Below, piece by piece: positions 1-6,660 of a DNA stretch of 8,646 nt. Where the stretch lies: assembly GCA_023231365.1 (NCBI GenBank), contig JALNVO010000117.1:1-8646 (forward strand). Direction: 5' to 3'. A model generated the notes under the pieces. The model saw nothing but the letters and a program-made list of their open reading frames with translations, did no database searches and was not told the origin of the DNA. A program made the position numbers and the translations under genes. Within the stretch, counting starts at the first letter, position 1. Every line of letters begins with the position of its first letter. Source of the DNA: Fibrobacteraceae bacterium. GTDB taxonomy: Bacteria > Fibrobacterota > Fibrobacteria > Fibrobacterales > Fibrobacteraceae.

Positions 1-1
1 A

Positions 2-1870
2 AAAATAAAAGGCCTCACCGGAAAGCGGCTCGAAAAATTTCTGGGGTCCTGGCAGCAGATGCGCGAAAGCCGCGAAACGATGCTATTCCTTTATGGACAC
101 GGAATCACAGGTTCTGTCGCGCTCCGCCTGTGGCGGCAGTACACTCAGCAGACTATTTCCATCATCACAGAAAATCCTTATATTCTCTGCGAAGAAGTGT
201 GGGGAATAGGATTTGTGAAAGCAGACGAAATAGCCCGCAAAATCGGCATCTCCGAAACAAGTGAAAGCCGACTCAAAGCAGGGCTCTGTTACACCATTTT
301 CAAGGCATCGTCGAGCGACGGACACACATACCTCCCCCGCGAAATACTACTGAAGAAGGCCGCAGAAGAACTGCGCCTCACGCTCGAAGACCCGGGAGAT
401 GCAGATAACTTAATCTATGCCCTCGGGAACTTAGTCAACGAACGCAAACTGGATGACTGCGGCGGAAAAATCGCTGTTCCACAGCTCGCCCGCGCAGAAG
501 CTTTTATTGCCGAATTCATCCAAAAACACGTAGCTATTGAAGATCCGGATAACGGCAAGGAACTCGCCTTGCTGACACAAGCGCTCGAAGATTTCGAAAA
601 TTCACAGGGAATCGCCTATGATTCCACCCAAAAATCAGGCATTTGTAAAGCATTCCAAAGCCGGATTTTCATTATTACAGGTGGCCCGGGAACGGGCAAA
701 ACAACGATGCTCAAAGGAATCATTGCCCTCGCCGATTCAAAAAAAGAGAGCGTAATCCTTGCCGCTCCTACGGGGCGCGCCGCCCGGCGTATGCAAGAAG
801 TAACCAGTCACACGGCAAGCGCCATCCACCGGCTTCTCGAAGTCAATCCAGAAACAAAGCGATTTACCCGCAATGAAGATTTTCCGCTCGATGCAGACCT
901 AGTCATCATTGATGAATTCAGTATGGTCGATTCCTGGCTCTGCGCAGGGCTTATGCGGGCTCTTCCCAAAACGGCAAGGCTCATTCTTATCGGCGACAAG
1001 GATCAACTACCAAGCGTCGGCCCGGGGAACGTTCTCCGCGATCTCCTCGCTACACCCCAAATTCCGAGCATTAGGCTTTCCCGCATTTTTCGCCAAGCAA
1101 GTGGCAACGACATCGCCGAGAAAGCAACGCTCATCAACCAGGGGCATAAGCCCTCTCCCATTGAAGGCTCCAATTTTCATTACCTGACTTTTGAAAGTGA
1201 GACCGAAGCGTTGGACATTCTTTCCGATCTCATTTCGCACAAAGTCGCTGAATTCATCGGCAAGGAGGCTGTTCGCGATTTGCAAGTGCTTTCGCCGATG
1301 CATAAAGGGCCTTTCGGAACGATTGCCCTCAATGAATTTTTGCAGAATCTACTGAACAAGGCGCCAAAAGGATTCTCGTTCAACGGCATCGATTGGAAAG
1401 TCGGTGACCGGGTGATGCAACTCAAGAACAACTACGAAAAAAACGTGTTCAACGGCGACATCGGCTACATTACCAAGCTCGAAAAAGAAGACCAGCGGAT
1501 ATTTGTCAACTTTGATGGGCGCGAGGTCTCCTTCGAAGGGCTCGAACTTGAAGAAATGAACCTAGCATACGCCTGCACGATCCACAAAAGCCAAGGAAGC
1601 GAATACCCCGCCGTCATCCTTGTGCTCGACAATTCCCACTACCGGATGCTTCAGCGAAACTTGATCTATACGGGAATAACCCGAGCCAAAGGACATGTCT
1701 GGATTTTGTCCCGTCCTGGTGCTCTTGATGAAGCGATCCGCAACAACCGCACCGTGCACCGCTACACCAAACTCGCAGAGGCGTTCATGGAAAAGCCTCC
1801 TTCTCCGGACAGGAACCAATCGTTGGAAAATCCGTATGGAGATTTCATGAATATGATCAATTCCCTATAA
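2..1870 (+). CDS. recD2: RecD2-type ATP-dependent 5'-3' DNA helicase (5' end outside window)
   Basis: Superfamily 1B DNA helicase of the RecD2 (RecD-like, RecBC-independent) family, which unwinds DNA 5' to 3' and supports genome stability. The frame is open to the window edge: 19 residues precede the first ATG at 59 and match the family's N-terminal helix-hairpin-helix region (KGLTGKRLEKFL), so that ATG is internal. 622 residues are visible; the family is usually about 720-750, so roughly 100 are missing upstream. In order: helix-hairpin-helix segment WGIGFVKADEIARKIGI (about 200-250), Walker A GGPGTGKT (680-703), Walker B/DE box VIIDEFS (around 911), PMHKGPFGT region, SH3-like VGDRVMQLKNNY, the motif THKSQGSE variant TIHKSQGSE (about 1575-1605) and C-terminal motif VI TGITRAKGHVW (about 1669). 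All ATPase motifs look intact. It ends with TAA just before a strong terminator and is not in an operon with anything downstream. Confidence 0.95.
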   Translation, partial: KIKGLTGKRLEKFLGSWQQMRESRETMLFLYGHGITGSVALRLWRQYTQQTISIITENPYILCEEVWGIGFVKADEIARKIGISETSESRLKAGLCYTIFKASSSDGHTYLPREILLKKAAEELRLTLEDPGDADNLIYALGNLVNERKLDDCGGKIAVPQLARAEAFIAEFIQKHVAIEDPDNGKELALLTQALEDFENSQGIAYDSTQKSGICKAFQSRIFIITGGPGTGKTTMLKGIIALADSKKESVILAAPTGRAARRMQEVTSHTASAIHRLLEVNPETKRFTRNEDFPLDADLVIIDEFSMVDSWLCAGLMRALPKTARLILIGDKDQLPSVGPGNVLRDLLATPQIPSIRLSRIFRQASGNDIAEKATLINQGHKPSPIEGSNFHYLTFESETEALDILSDLISHKVAEFIGKEAVRDLQVLSPMHKGPFGTIALNEFLQNLLNKAPKGFSFNGIDWKVGDRVMQLKNNYEKNVFNGDIGYITKLEKEDQRIFVNFDGREVSFEGLELEEMNLAYACTIHKSQGSEYPAVILVLDNSHYRMLQRNLIYTGITRAKGHVWILSRPGALDEAIRNNRTVHRYTKLAEAFMEKPPSPDRNQSLENPYGDFMNMINSL

Positions 1871-1880
1871 ATTTTTATGC

Positions 1881-1920
1881 AACAAAAAGCCCGCACTTTA
1901 AAAGTGTGGGCTTTTTGTTT
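1881..1920. terminator. Bidirectional intrinsic terminator
   Basis: A long near-perfect hairpin: the arm AAAAAGCCCGCACTTT (1884-1899) pairs with AAAGTGTGGGCTTTTT (1901-1916), with one G-U pair and a minimal loop around 1900. A U-rich tail follows on both strands because the stem base is A5/T5 and is flanked by further T's (plus: TTTTTGTTTTG; minus: TTTTTGTTG). It lies 10 bases after the helicase stop and 20 bases beyond the stop of the converging minus-strand lipoprotein gene, exactly where a shared convergent terminator is expected. Confidence 0.93.
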
Positions 1921-1939
1921 TGTATTATCACTTCAATAG

Positions 1940-2101
1940 TTATTCTTCATCGGAAGATGCATCAGAAGAAGACGGTACCTGAATAATAGAACCGCTCGTT
2001 CCAAGGCTGTCTCCTGTACCTTTGTCGCTACTGCAAGCAGAAAGGGATGCTACAGCGAGAAGCGCTGCACAGACGAGAGCTAACAAAATCTTTTTATTCA
2101 T
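1940..2101 (-). CDS. Small secreted lipoprotein, 53 residues, function unknown
   Basis: The minus strand encodes a 53-residue protein beginning MNKKILLALVCAALL and ending SDEE. It has a classical type II signal peptide: basic N-terminus (KK at 3-4), hydrophobic core at 5-20, and lipobox L20-S21-A22-C23. The mature lipoprotein would be 31 residues from Cys23, rich in Ser, Gly and Asp/Glu (SSDKGTGDSLGTSG, then SSSDASSDEE), with no folded domain apparent. Serine at +2 after the Cys would suggest outer-membrane sorting under the E. coli rule, which may not apply here. The start is supported by a GGGAGG ribosome site 6 bases upstream. It lies 55 bases after the outer-membrane barrel gene on the same strand with no clear terminator between, so it may share its transcript, and it ends at the convergent terminator. 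It resembles other tiny envelope lipoproteins only in architecture; I do not recognise a family. Easily missed by length cut-offs. Confidence 0.88.
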   Translation of the reverse strand: MNKKILLALVCAALLAVASLSACSSDKGTGDSLGTSGSIIQVPSSSDASSDEE

Positions 2102-2107
2102 AATATT

Positions 2108-2125
2108 CCTCCCAGAAAAATCTGG
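2108..2125 (-). promoter_or_regulatory. Ribosome binding site of the lipoprotein gene abutting a small hairpin
   Basis: On the minus strand a perfect 5-bp inverted repeat CCAGA-TTTT-TCTGG (2125-2112) runs directly into the Shine-Dalgarno GGGAGG (2113-2108), which is 6 bases from the ATG at 2101. The last two stem bases are also the first two of the ribosome site. The stem is too weak and lacks a U-run for a terminator; it could modulate translation of the lipoprotein or mean nothing. Confidence 0.5.
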
Positions 2126-2156
2126 ATTAAATGTTTTTATGACTGTTTATTAGCCA

Positions 2157-3395
2157 TTAGAAATAAAGGAATCCGCCGAAAGAAATGAACACGCCCCGTC
2201 CATTAAAAATAGCGTTCGTTCCAGTGAAGAAGTCATCGCCAAGGGCGAATTCAGCGGCATAGCGGTTGTCCTTCTGATAACGGAATCCGACTGTAGCGGA
2301 AGCTGTATTCGATTTGGACTGAAGAACAGTGTAGTCGACTGCAGAGTCATCCGTTCCCGAACCAAAACCGAAGAGAAGCCAAGTATAGGAAGCTTCACCA
2401 AAGAGAAGGACGTTATCCGTAAGAGAGAGTTCGCCAAGAATGTTCGGTTCTAAGGAGAGTCCAATTTCAAAGAGGCTCTCATCCTTCTTCGGAGCAACGT
2501 CCCCCAGAGCACTGGTAGAATCATAGCCATCAAAGAACACAACCGGAAGAGCGTTGTTAGATCCGACAAACACGCGGGCGCGTTCATTGCTGAGAACCTT
2601 CGTGCCCAAATTGAAATAAGGCGCAAATTTCGTATAAGAATCAGCATTTTCATCCGTCGTAACACTTCCAACAGAAGTATAACTCGAATGCCGGATAATG
2701 TCCGCACCGAGGGTCCACGCAATGGAACCTGACGCATTATTGATGTTCACATTAATAGTAAGAGAGTCATAATTTTCATCGGATGCTTTGCCACTATCGG
2801 GATCTGCACTCTGTTCTTCTGCCGTAGTGAGCCAATCAACGGATGCGGCGAGAGCATAGCTGCCAAGCGCCATAGAGAACTTTGCGCCCCAATCATCGCC
2901 AGCTTCCGTTATACCGGTGCTGCCACCATCTTGACTCTGATGAAATTGACCGAGAGCGAGATTCAAAGATAAGCCCCAAGAGTCCTTCATTGCGATACCT
3001 GCAGTAAGACGACCCAGATCCTCGGAATTGTCGAACATACCGAAAAACGTCGTTTTTTCGCCGAAAGAAACGAGTCCGCGTTCAACAGCCGGTTCAACGT
3101 ACAAGAGCTGCGTACCGCCGAAATTATGGGGGCGGGCGAGATAGTCATTGATGTTGCTAGCTGCAGCTTCGTTGCCGACGGTATTATAAGCACTACCGCG
3201 GAGACCGTCAAAAACGGCTGAAGATGCAGAAGCCGGAGCTACCGGAGCCGCAGCGACAGGTGCGGATTCTGCCACAGGTGCAGCTGCCGGAACAGAAGCA
3301 GCCGGTTCAGCGGCAGATTCAGCATAAAATCCATCTTGGGCAAAAGCTACCGCACACGCGACAACGCTAAAGCCCGCCAATAACTTCAAGTTCAT
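2157..3395 (-). CDS. Outer-membrane beta-barrel protein with Ala/Pro-rich N-terminal linker
   Basis: A 412-residue exported protein. Residues 1-19 form a Sec signal peptide (MNLKLLAGFSVVACAVAFA) with likely AFA|Q cleavage. Residues about 27-61 are a low-complexity Ala/Pro/Val/Ser segment with repeated AAPVA-like units, probably an extended periplasmic linker. From about residue 80 to the end the sequence alternates polar and hydrophobic residues with frequent aromatic and Gly turns (LGRLTAGIAMKDSWGLSLNL; later YTWLLFGFGSG), the pattern of amphipathic transmembrane strands, and it ends GGFLYF, a terminal Phe typical of the BAM recognition signal. Acidic, Ser/Asp-rich stretches would be surface loops. 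The start is fixed by GGAGGTG (3404-3398) 2-8 bases upstream. I do not recognise the exact family or substrate; it could be a porin-like channel or structural protein. It is divergent from the hisA operon and precedes a small lipoprotein gene on the same strand. Confidence 0.85.
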   Translation of the reverse strand: MNLKLLAGFSVVACAVAFAQDGFYAESAAEPAASVPAAAPVAESAPVAAAPVAPASASSAVFDGLRGSAYNTVGNEAAASNINDYLARPHNFGGTQLLYVEPAVERGLVSFGEKTTFFGMFDNSEDLGRLTAGIAMKDSWGLSLNLALGQFHQSQDGGSTGITEAGDDWGAKFSMALGSYALAASVDWLTTAEEQSADPDSGKASDENYDSLTINVNINNASGSIAWTLGADIIRHSSYTSVGSVTTDENADSYTKFAPYFNLGTKVLSNERARVFVGSNNALPVVFFDGYDSTSALGDVAPKKDESLFEIGLSLEPNILGELSLTDNVLLFGEASYTWLLFGFGSGTDDSAVDYTVLQSKSNTASATVGFRYQKDNRYAAEFALGDDFFTGTNAIFNGRGVFISFGGFLYF

Positions 3396-3510
3396 AACAC
3401 CTCCATTAAGTGTAATAAAAGAACTAAGCCTAAATAAATATTAGTAAATCCTTGTCTTTTTTTACAGATACCTAAGAAACATTTCGTTTACAAGTTTCTA
3501 TGTTTATTTT
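3396..3510. promoter_or_regulatory. Divergent intergenic region: promoters for the barrel gene and the hisA operon
   Basis: A 115-base AT-rich spacer between two divergent start codons, so it should hold promoters for both directions. On the minus strand TTGTAA (3493-3488), 17 bases and TATCTG (3470-3465) is a possible but weak -35/-10 pair. I find no convincing sigma70 pair on the plus strand. A 6-bp inverted repeat AGAAAC (3475-3480) / GTTTCT (3494-3499), 13 bases apart, lies just before the plus-strand start and could be an operator or leader hairpin. The minus-strand gene has a strong ribosome site here (3398-3404), while the plus-strand gene has none visible before its ATG at 3511, only a T-rich leader. 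Confidence 0.5.
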
Positions 3511-4533
3511 ATGCGGCTATCTCCTAAGATCTTCATTTTCTCGTTTTTTGCGGGATTTTTGAATTGCGTAGTAGCAGAAACGGTCTCTCAACCAACAGGA
3601 ACTGACCGAGGCGTCGTGCAAACGGATTTTTTCAAACACGCCGCAATTTCTGATGATTTTAACGAGATGTGGTCCTATCAATTCGTATTTGACAACGGAA
3701 CCAGAGCTTACGTAAATTACGCGACGCTACATATTCCAGGCTCCGGCGAAAAAGTGGGCTGTGACATCTCCTTTACGAACTTCAAAGGGAAGAATCAAAG
3801 CGTAGGCCGGCAATACCCACCAGAACGCCTTAAAGAAGACAAATCCAAAATTCGCATTTCCGTAAAAGAGGAATACGCAATGGAGGGAATGCCCGGTAAA
3901 GGCCATCGTGTGCTATTTTCTGCAAACAAAAACGGAAAATTTCTTCTGGATGTTACATTCGAAAGCGCCCAAGCAGGTAAAGTCCCCGGAAATGGCATCT
4001 GGAAAATCGGCGAAGAAAAACATGCGGAATATATCCTCATCCCCTATGGACGCGTAAAAGGAAAAATCGCATTTAACAGCGATACTATTGAAGTTTCCGG
4101 ATACGGCTATATGGAACACACTTGGCAAACCACCGACGCTACAAAACTTGCAGAACGAGCCTTCAATTTTTCCTCTCCTTCGACAAAAGCATTCGCCGGG
4201 CGACTCGCTGTTACATCAAGCGGGAACCCATTCGGATATGTCATCCATAACGGGAAAACGCTTCTGCCCCAAACAATAAGCGAAAATGGGCGGATTTATT
4301 CGGGAAAAGAGTTTCCCAAAGGGCCTCTTAAAATTTTGTGGGCAAATTCAAGCGATGCCCTCACAATCGACATGTCGCACCCAAAAGAGAAATTTTCACT
4401 CCTGAATAATTTCGACGGATGGATCGTCAAAAAAGCCGCCAAATTGATGATGGGCGGAGAAATCTTTTTTTGGCGGGGCCGTTCCAAAAATCCCGAAGGT
4501 CTCATTTTTGACTGGAGCATTACAGGACTCTAA
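3511..4533 (+). CDS. Secreted lipocalin-like protein (Svf1/AttH/CrtC-type calycin)
   Basis: A 340-residue protein with a signal peptide at residues 1-22 (MRLSPKIFIFSFFAGFLNCVVA|E). Cys19 does not fit a lipobox (Asn at -1), so signal peptidase I processing is expected. The mature part is beta-rich. Its clearest signature is G197-Y-G199-Y-M-E202-H203-T-W205-Q (around 4099-4128), followed by an AERAFNFSSPS stretch. This resembles the second half of the double-lipocalin fold of the Svf1/AttH/CrtC superfamily, where a Gly-rich strand ending in a conserved His precedes an aromatic segment; yeast Svf1 (a ceramide-binding protein) has a comparable order. The final segment (EIFFWRGRS... FDWSITGL) fits a closing barrel strand. 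Members bind or modify hydrophobic ligands, so binding of a lipid in the periplasm is a plausible role, but no ligand can be read from sequence. It is the first gene of the operon, 2 bases before hisA. No Shine-Dalgarno is evident; another ATG at 3500 is in a different frame. Family assignment is by eye and moderate. Confidence 0.7.
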   Translation: MRLSPKIFIFSFFAGFLNCVVAETVSQPTGTDRGVVQTDFFKHAAISDDFNEMWSYQFVFDNGTRAYVNYATLHIPGSGEKVGCDISFTNFKGKNQSVGRQYPPERLKEDKSKIRISVKEEYAMEGMPGKGHRVLFSANKNGKFLLDVTFESAQAGKVPGNGIWKIGEEKHAEYILIPYGRVKGKIAFNSDTIEVSGYGYMEHTWQTTDATKLAERAFNFSSPSTKAFAGRLAVTSSGNPFGYVIHNGKTLLPQTISENGRIYSGKEFPKGPLKILWANSSDALTIDMSHPKEKFSLLNNFDGWIVKKAAKLMMGGEIFFWRGRSKNPEGLIFDWSITGL

Positions 4534-4535
4534 TC

Positions 4536-5294
4536 ATGACAAAATTCCGCCCCTGCATTGATATTCATCAAGGAAAAGTAAAACAAATCGTCGGAGGCTC
4601 TCTTTTGGATAGCGCTCCCCCCTTGACTCATTTTACAAGTTCCGAATCACCGGCCTATTACGCAAATCTCTATAAGAGGGACGCACTCAAAGGCGGACAC
4701 GTGATTATGCTCGGAAGCGGTAATGCAGACGCAGCCAAAGAAGCTCTCGCCGCATACCCGGGGGGCCTCCAAATCGGCGGAGGAATTAATCCGGGCAATG
4801 CTGAAGATTTTTTAGATGCAGGCGCATCCCACATTATCGTCACCAGCTGGATTTTTGAGGGTGCAAAGCTCGACTTTGAAAAAGTCCGCGACCTTTCAGA
4901 GCAAGTCGGCAAGAACCGCCTGGTCCTAGACTTAAGCTGCCGCCGCACAAAAGACGGCTGGAATGTGGCCACTAACCGCTGGCAGACAATTACCGATGCT
5001 AAAATCAACGAAGAACTTCTGATTATACTCGGAGCGTACTGCGATGAATTCCTAATACATGCTGCAGATGTCGAAGGACTTGAAAAAGGAATGGATGAAA
5101 AGCTGATTCAGTTCCTTTCAGAAGCCTCCCCCATCCCTGTTACTTACGCTGGAGGGGCCCGCAGCATAGAAGACTTGACCCGTTGCAAAAGTCTTTCAAA
5201 CGGCAAAATAGACCTGACGATCGGAAGCGCTTTGGACATCTTCGGAGGAAAGGGGGCGCGATATGAAGAATGCGTCGAATTCAACCTTCGATAG
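4536..5294 (+). CDS. hisA: ProFAR isomerase HisA, eukaryotic (HIS6) type
   Basis: 1-(5-phosphoribosyl)-5-[(5-phosphoribosylamino)methylideneamino]imidazole-4-carboxamide isomerase (EC 5.3.1.16), the Amadori-rearrangement step of histidine biosynthesis, cytoplasmic. 252 residues forming a complete TIM barrel. It matches the yeast/plant HIS6 form rather than ordinary bacterial HisA: N-terminal CIDIHQGKVKQIVGGSL, LQIGGGIN, VTSWIF, VLDLSCRRTKDGWNVATNRW, FLIHAADVEGL, TYAGGARS and TIGSALDIFGG all correspond closely to the fungal protein. Likely catalytic acids are Asp9 and Asp132 (codon 4929-4931); phosphate is held by the GGG, AGGAR and GSALDIFGG loops. AGGA at 4524-4527 supports the start. It is preceded after 2 bases by a lipocalin-like gene and overlaps the next glycosyltransferase by 32 bases; no other his genes are in view, so it is separated from any hisF/hisH/hisB cluster. 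The eukaryotic type suggests ancient lateral transfer, as has been proposed for Fibrobacter succinogenes. Confidence 0.95.
   Translation: MTKFRPCIDIHQGKVKQIVGGSLLDSAPPLTHFTSSESPAYYANLYKRDALKGGHVIMLGSGNADAAKEALAAYPGGLQIGGGINPGNAEDFLDAGASHIIVTSWIFEGAKLDFEKVRDLSEQVGKNRLVLDLSCRRTKDGWNVATNRWQTITDAKINEELLIILGAYCDEFLIHAADVEGLEKGMDEKLIQFLSEASPIPVTYAGGARSIEDLTRCKSLSNGKIDLTIGSALDIFGGKGARYEECVEFNLR
5244..5256 (+). promoter_or_regulatory. Ribosome binding site inside the end of hisA
   Basis: The purine tract GGAGGAAAGGGGG lies in the last codons of hisA. Its AGGGGG end (5251-5256) is 6 bases before the ATG at 5263, supporting that start for the first glycosyltransferase and a real 32-base overlap with hisA. 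GGAGG at 5244-5248 is too far (14 bases) to serve alone. Confidence 0.7.
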
Positions 5295-6660
5295 CCGTCC
5301 TCCAATTTTTGGGCGGAGAATAACAAGTGTTTTTCCAAAAACATTCTCGATACCCCATCAAAGTACGGGAACCATTAAAGCTGGGCTCATCGTGCCCATG
5401 CTTGCCGCAGAAATCCTCTTTAACTTGCCGGCACTGCTCTTTTTGCGGTTCTACCTCAAAAAGCATAAAAACAAGAAAAATAGAATTTTCAGGGTAGCCT
5501 ATTTTGCGGATTGCCTAGACGAAGTGAACGGCATTGCGAATAACCTCCGCGAAGTAACCTCCTATATGCGGAGTACCGGGAAGCAAGCAAGCCTTATCGG
5601 TTGCGCATTCCATACCCGTACACGGGGAGTCATTGAAAACAGCTATGTCTTTTTACTCCCGCGTTTTTTCAGCATGGAAGCCTACGGATATTCAAGCACA
5701 GAACTTGCTCTTCCTCATTTTGGACAACTCGCAAAGCTTTTAATGCGCTATCCAATAAGTCTTCTGGAAATCGAAACTCCTAGTGCAGGTGGCATAGCCA
5801 TCGCCATAGCGGCCCATATAGCAGGGATCAAAGTCATCAGCCACTACCGCACGGACGCCACCGGTTATGTCCGTATGCTCGTACCTGCAAAATGGATCCA
5901 TACCACCGTTCTTTACTTTATACGCATTTTCTGCAAAGTGACGCGTCCAATAGTCGTTCCTTGCGAGACTTATAAAAAGATCCTTCAAAATGAGCTCAAA
6001 GTTCCAGAAAAAGACATAGCAATCCTTCCGCGCGGAATAGCTCTTTCTAGCTACAATCCGTCCTATCGGGGAAAAGGAACGTGGGAAAACATATTCCATA
6101 CAATAAAAAGAAATGCGCGCTTTCTCTATGTAGGTCGCATATCTAAAGAAAAAGGCCTTCCTTTTTTGGAAGAAGTGTGGCACGATTTTCACAAGATGCA
6201 TCCTAATGCAGAGCTCGCATTTGCCGGCGATGGCTGGTATCTTGAAATTCTAAAGAAAAATTTCAAAGAAGAAGAAAATGTCTTCTACGCAGGCAATCGG
6301 GGAGGTAGCGAGCTCGCAGGCCTCTATGCCGATGCGGATTACTTTGTGTTCCCTTCCGGCACAGATACTTTTGGAAACGTCGTCGTCGAAGCACTCGCTT
6401 CAGGTACGCCAGCTATCGTTACAGACAAAGGCGGTCCCCAAGACATAATCCGCAACCATAATTGCGGATACATACTTCCATTCCGCGATAAAGCCTCTTG
6501 GCTCGAAACCTTTGGCAAATGCGTTCAAGGAATAGCAACTGAAGAATATTCGGCTATGCGCGAAAATGCAAAAATACGTTCGACAGACTTTACCCTTGAT
6601 AAATCAGCAAACGCTCAATGGAAATTTTTTGAAAAAATTTGTGGATATAAAGAAGAATAA
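5263..6660 (+). CDS. GT4-family glycosyltransferase, first of a tandem pair
   Basis: A 465-residue retaining GT-B fold glycosyltransferase of CAZy family GT4, nearest in motif style to the MgtA/PimB/SqdX glycolipid group. After an N-terminal extension of about 80 residues (conserved DSRPPIFGRRITSVFPK, then a hydrophobic stretch about 42-65 followed by a Lys-rich segment, suggesting monotopic membrane association) comes the acceptor domain: D86-E-V-N-G90-IANNL glycine loop and H194-Y-R-T-D198. The nucleotide-sugar domain has Y289-V-G-R-ISKEK, FAGDGWYL, and the E-x7-E motif in the variant form D368-TFGNVVV-E376, then ASGTPAIVTDKGGPQD. The start agrees with its paralogue next door and with an upstream ribosome site. 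It overlaps hisA by 32 bases and shares one base with the next gene (TAATG). Donor sugar and acceptor cannot be read; a lipid or lipid-linked acceptor at the inner membrane is an inference. It could instead act in polysaccharide assembly. Confidence 0.9.
   Translation: MKNASNSTFDSRPPIFGRRITSVFPKTFSIPHQSTGTIKAGLIVPMLAAEILFNLPALLFLRFYLKKHKNKKNRIFRVAYFADCLDEVNGIANNLREVTSYMRSTGKQASLIGCAFHTRTRGVIENSYVFLLPRFFSMEAYGYSSTELALPHFGQLAKLLMRYPISLLEIETPSAGGIAIAIAAHIAGIKVISHYRTDATGYVRMLVPAKWIHTTVLYFIRIFCKVTRPIVVPCETYKKILQNELKVPEKDIAILPRGIALSSYNPSYRGKGTWENIFHTIKRNARFLYVGRISKEKGLPFLEEVWHDFHKMHPNAELAFAGDGWYLEILKKNFKEEENVFYAGNRGGSELAGLYADADYFVFPSGTDTFGNVVVEALASGTPAIVTDKGGPQDIIRNHNCGYILPFRDKASWLETFGKCVQGIATEEYSAMRENAKIRSTDFTLDKSANAQWKFFEKICGYKEE

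Noticed and set aside
909..1187. A 92-codon plus-strand frame inside the helicase gene.
   Set aside because: It is in a different frame from the intact helicase motifs and has no recognisable protein features.
59..1870. Treating the helicase as a complete 603-residue protein from the ATG at 59.
   Set aside because: The frame continues without a stop to the window edge and the extra residues match the RecD2 N-terminal region, so the gene is cut by the window.
2112..2125. The CCAGA/TCTGG hairpin as a terminator between the barrel and lipoprotein genes.
   Set aside because: Only 5 bp and followed by a ribosome site instead of a U-run, so it does not look like an intrinsic terminator.
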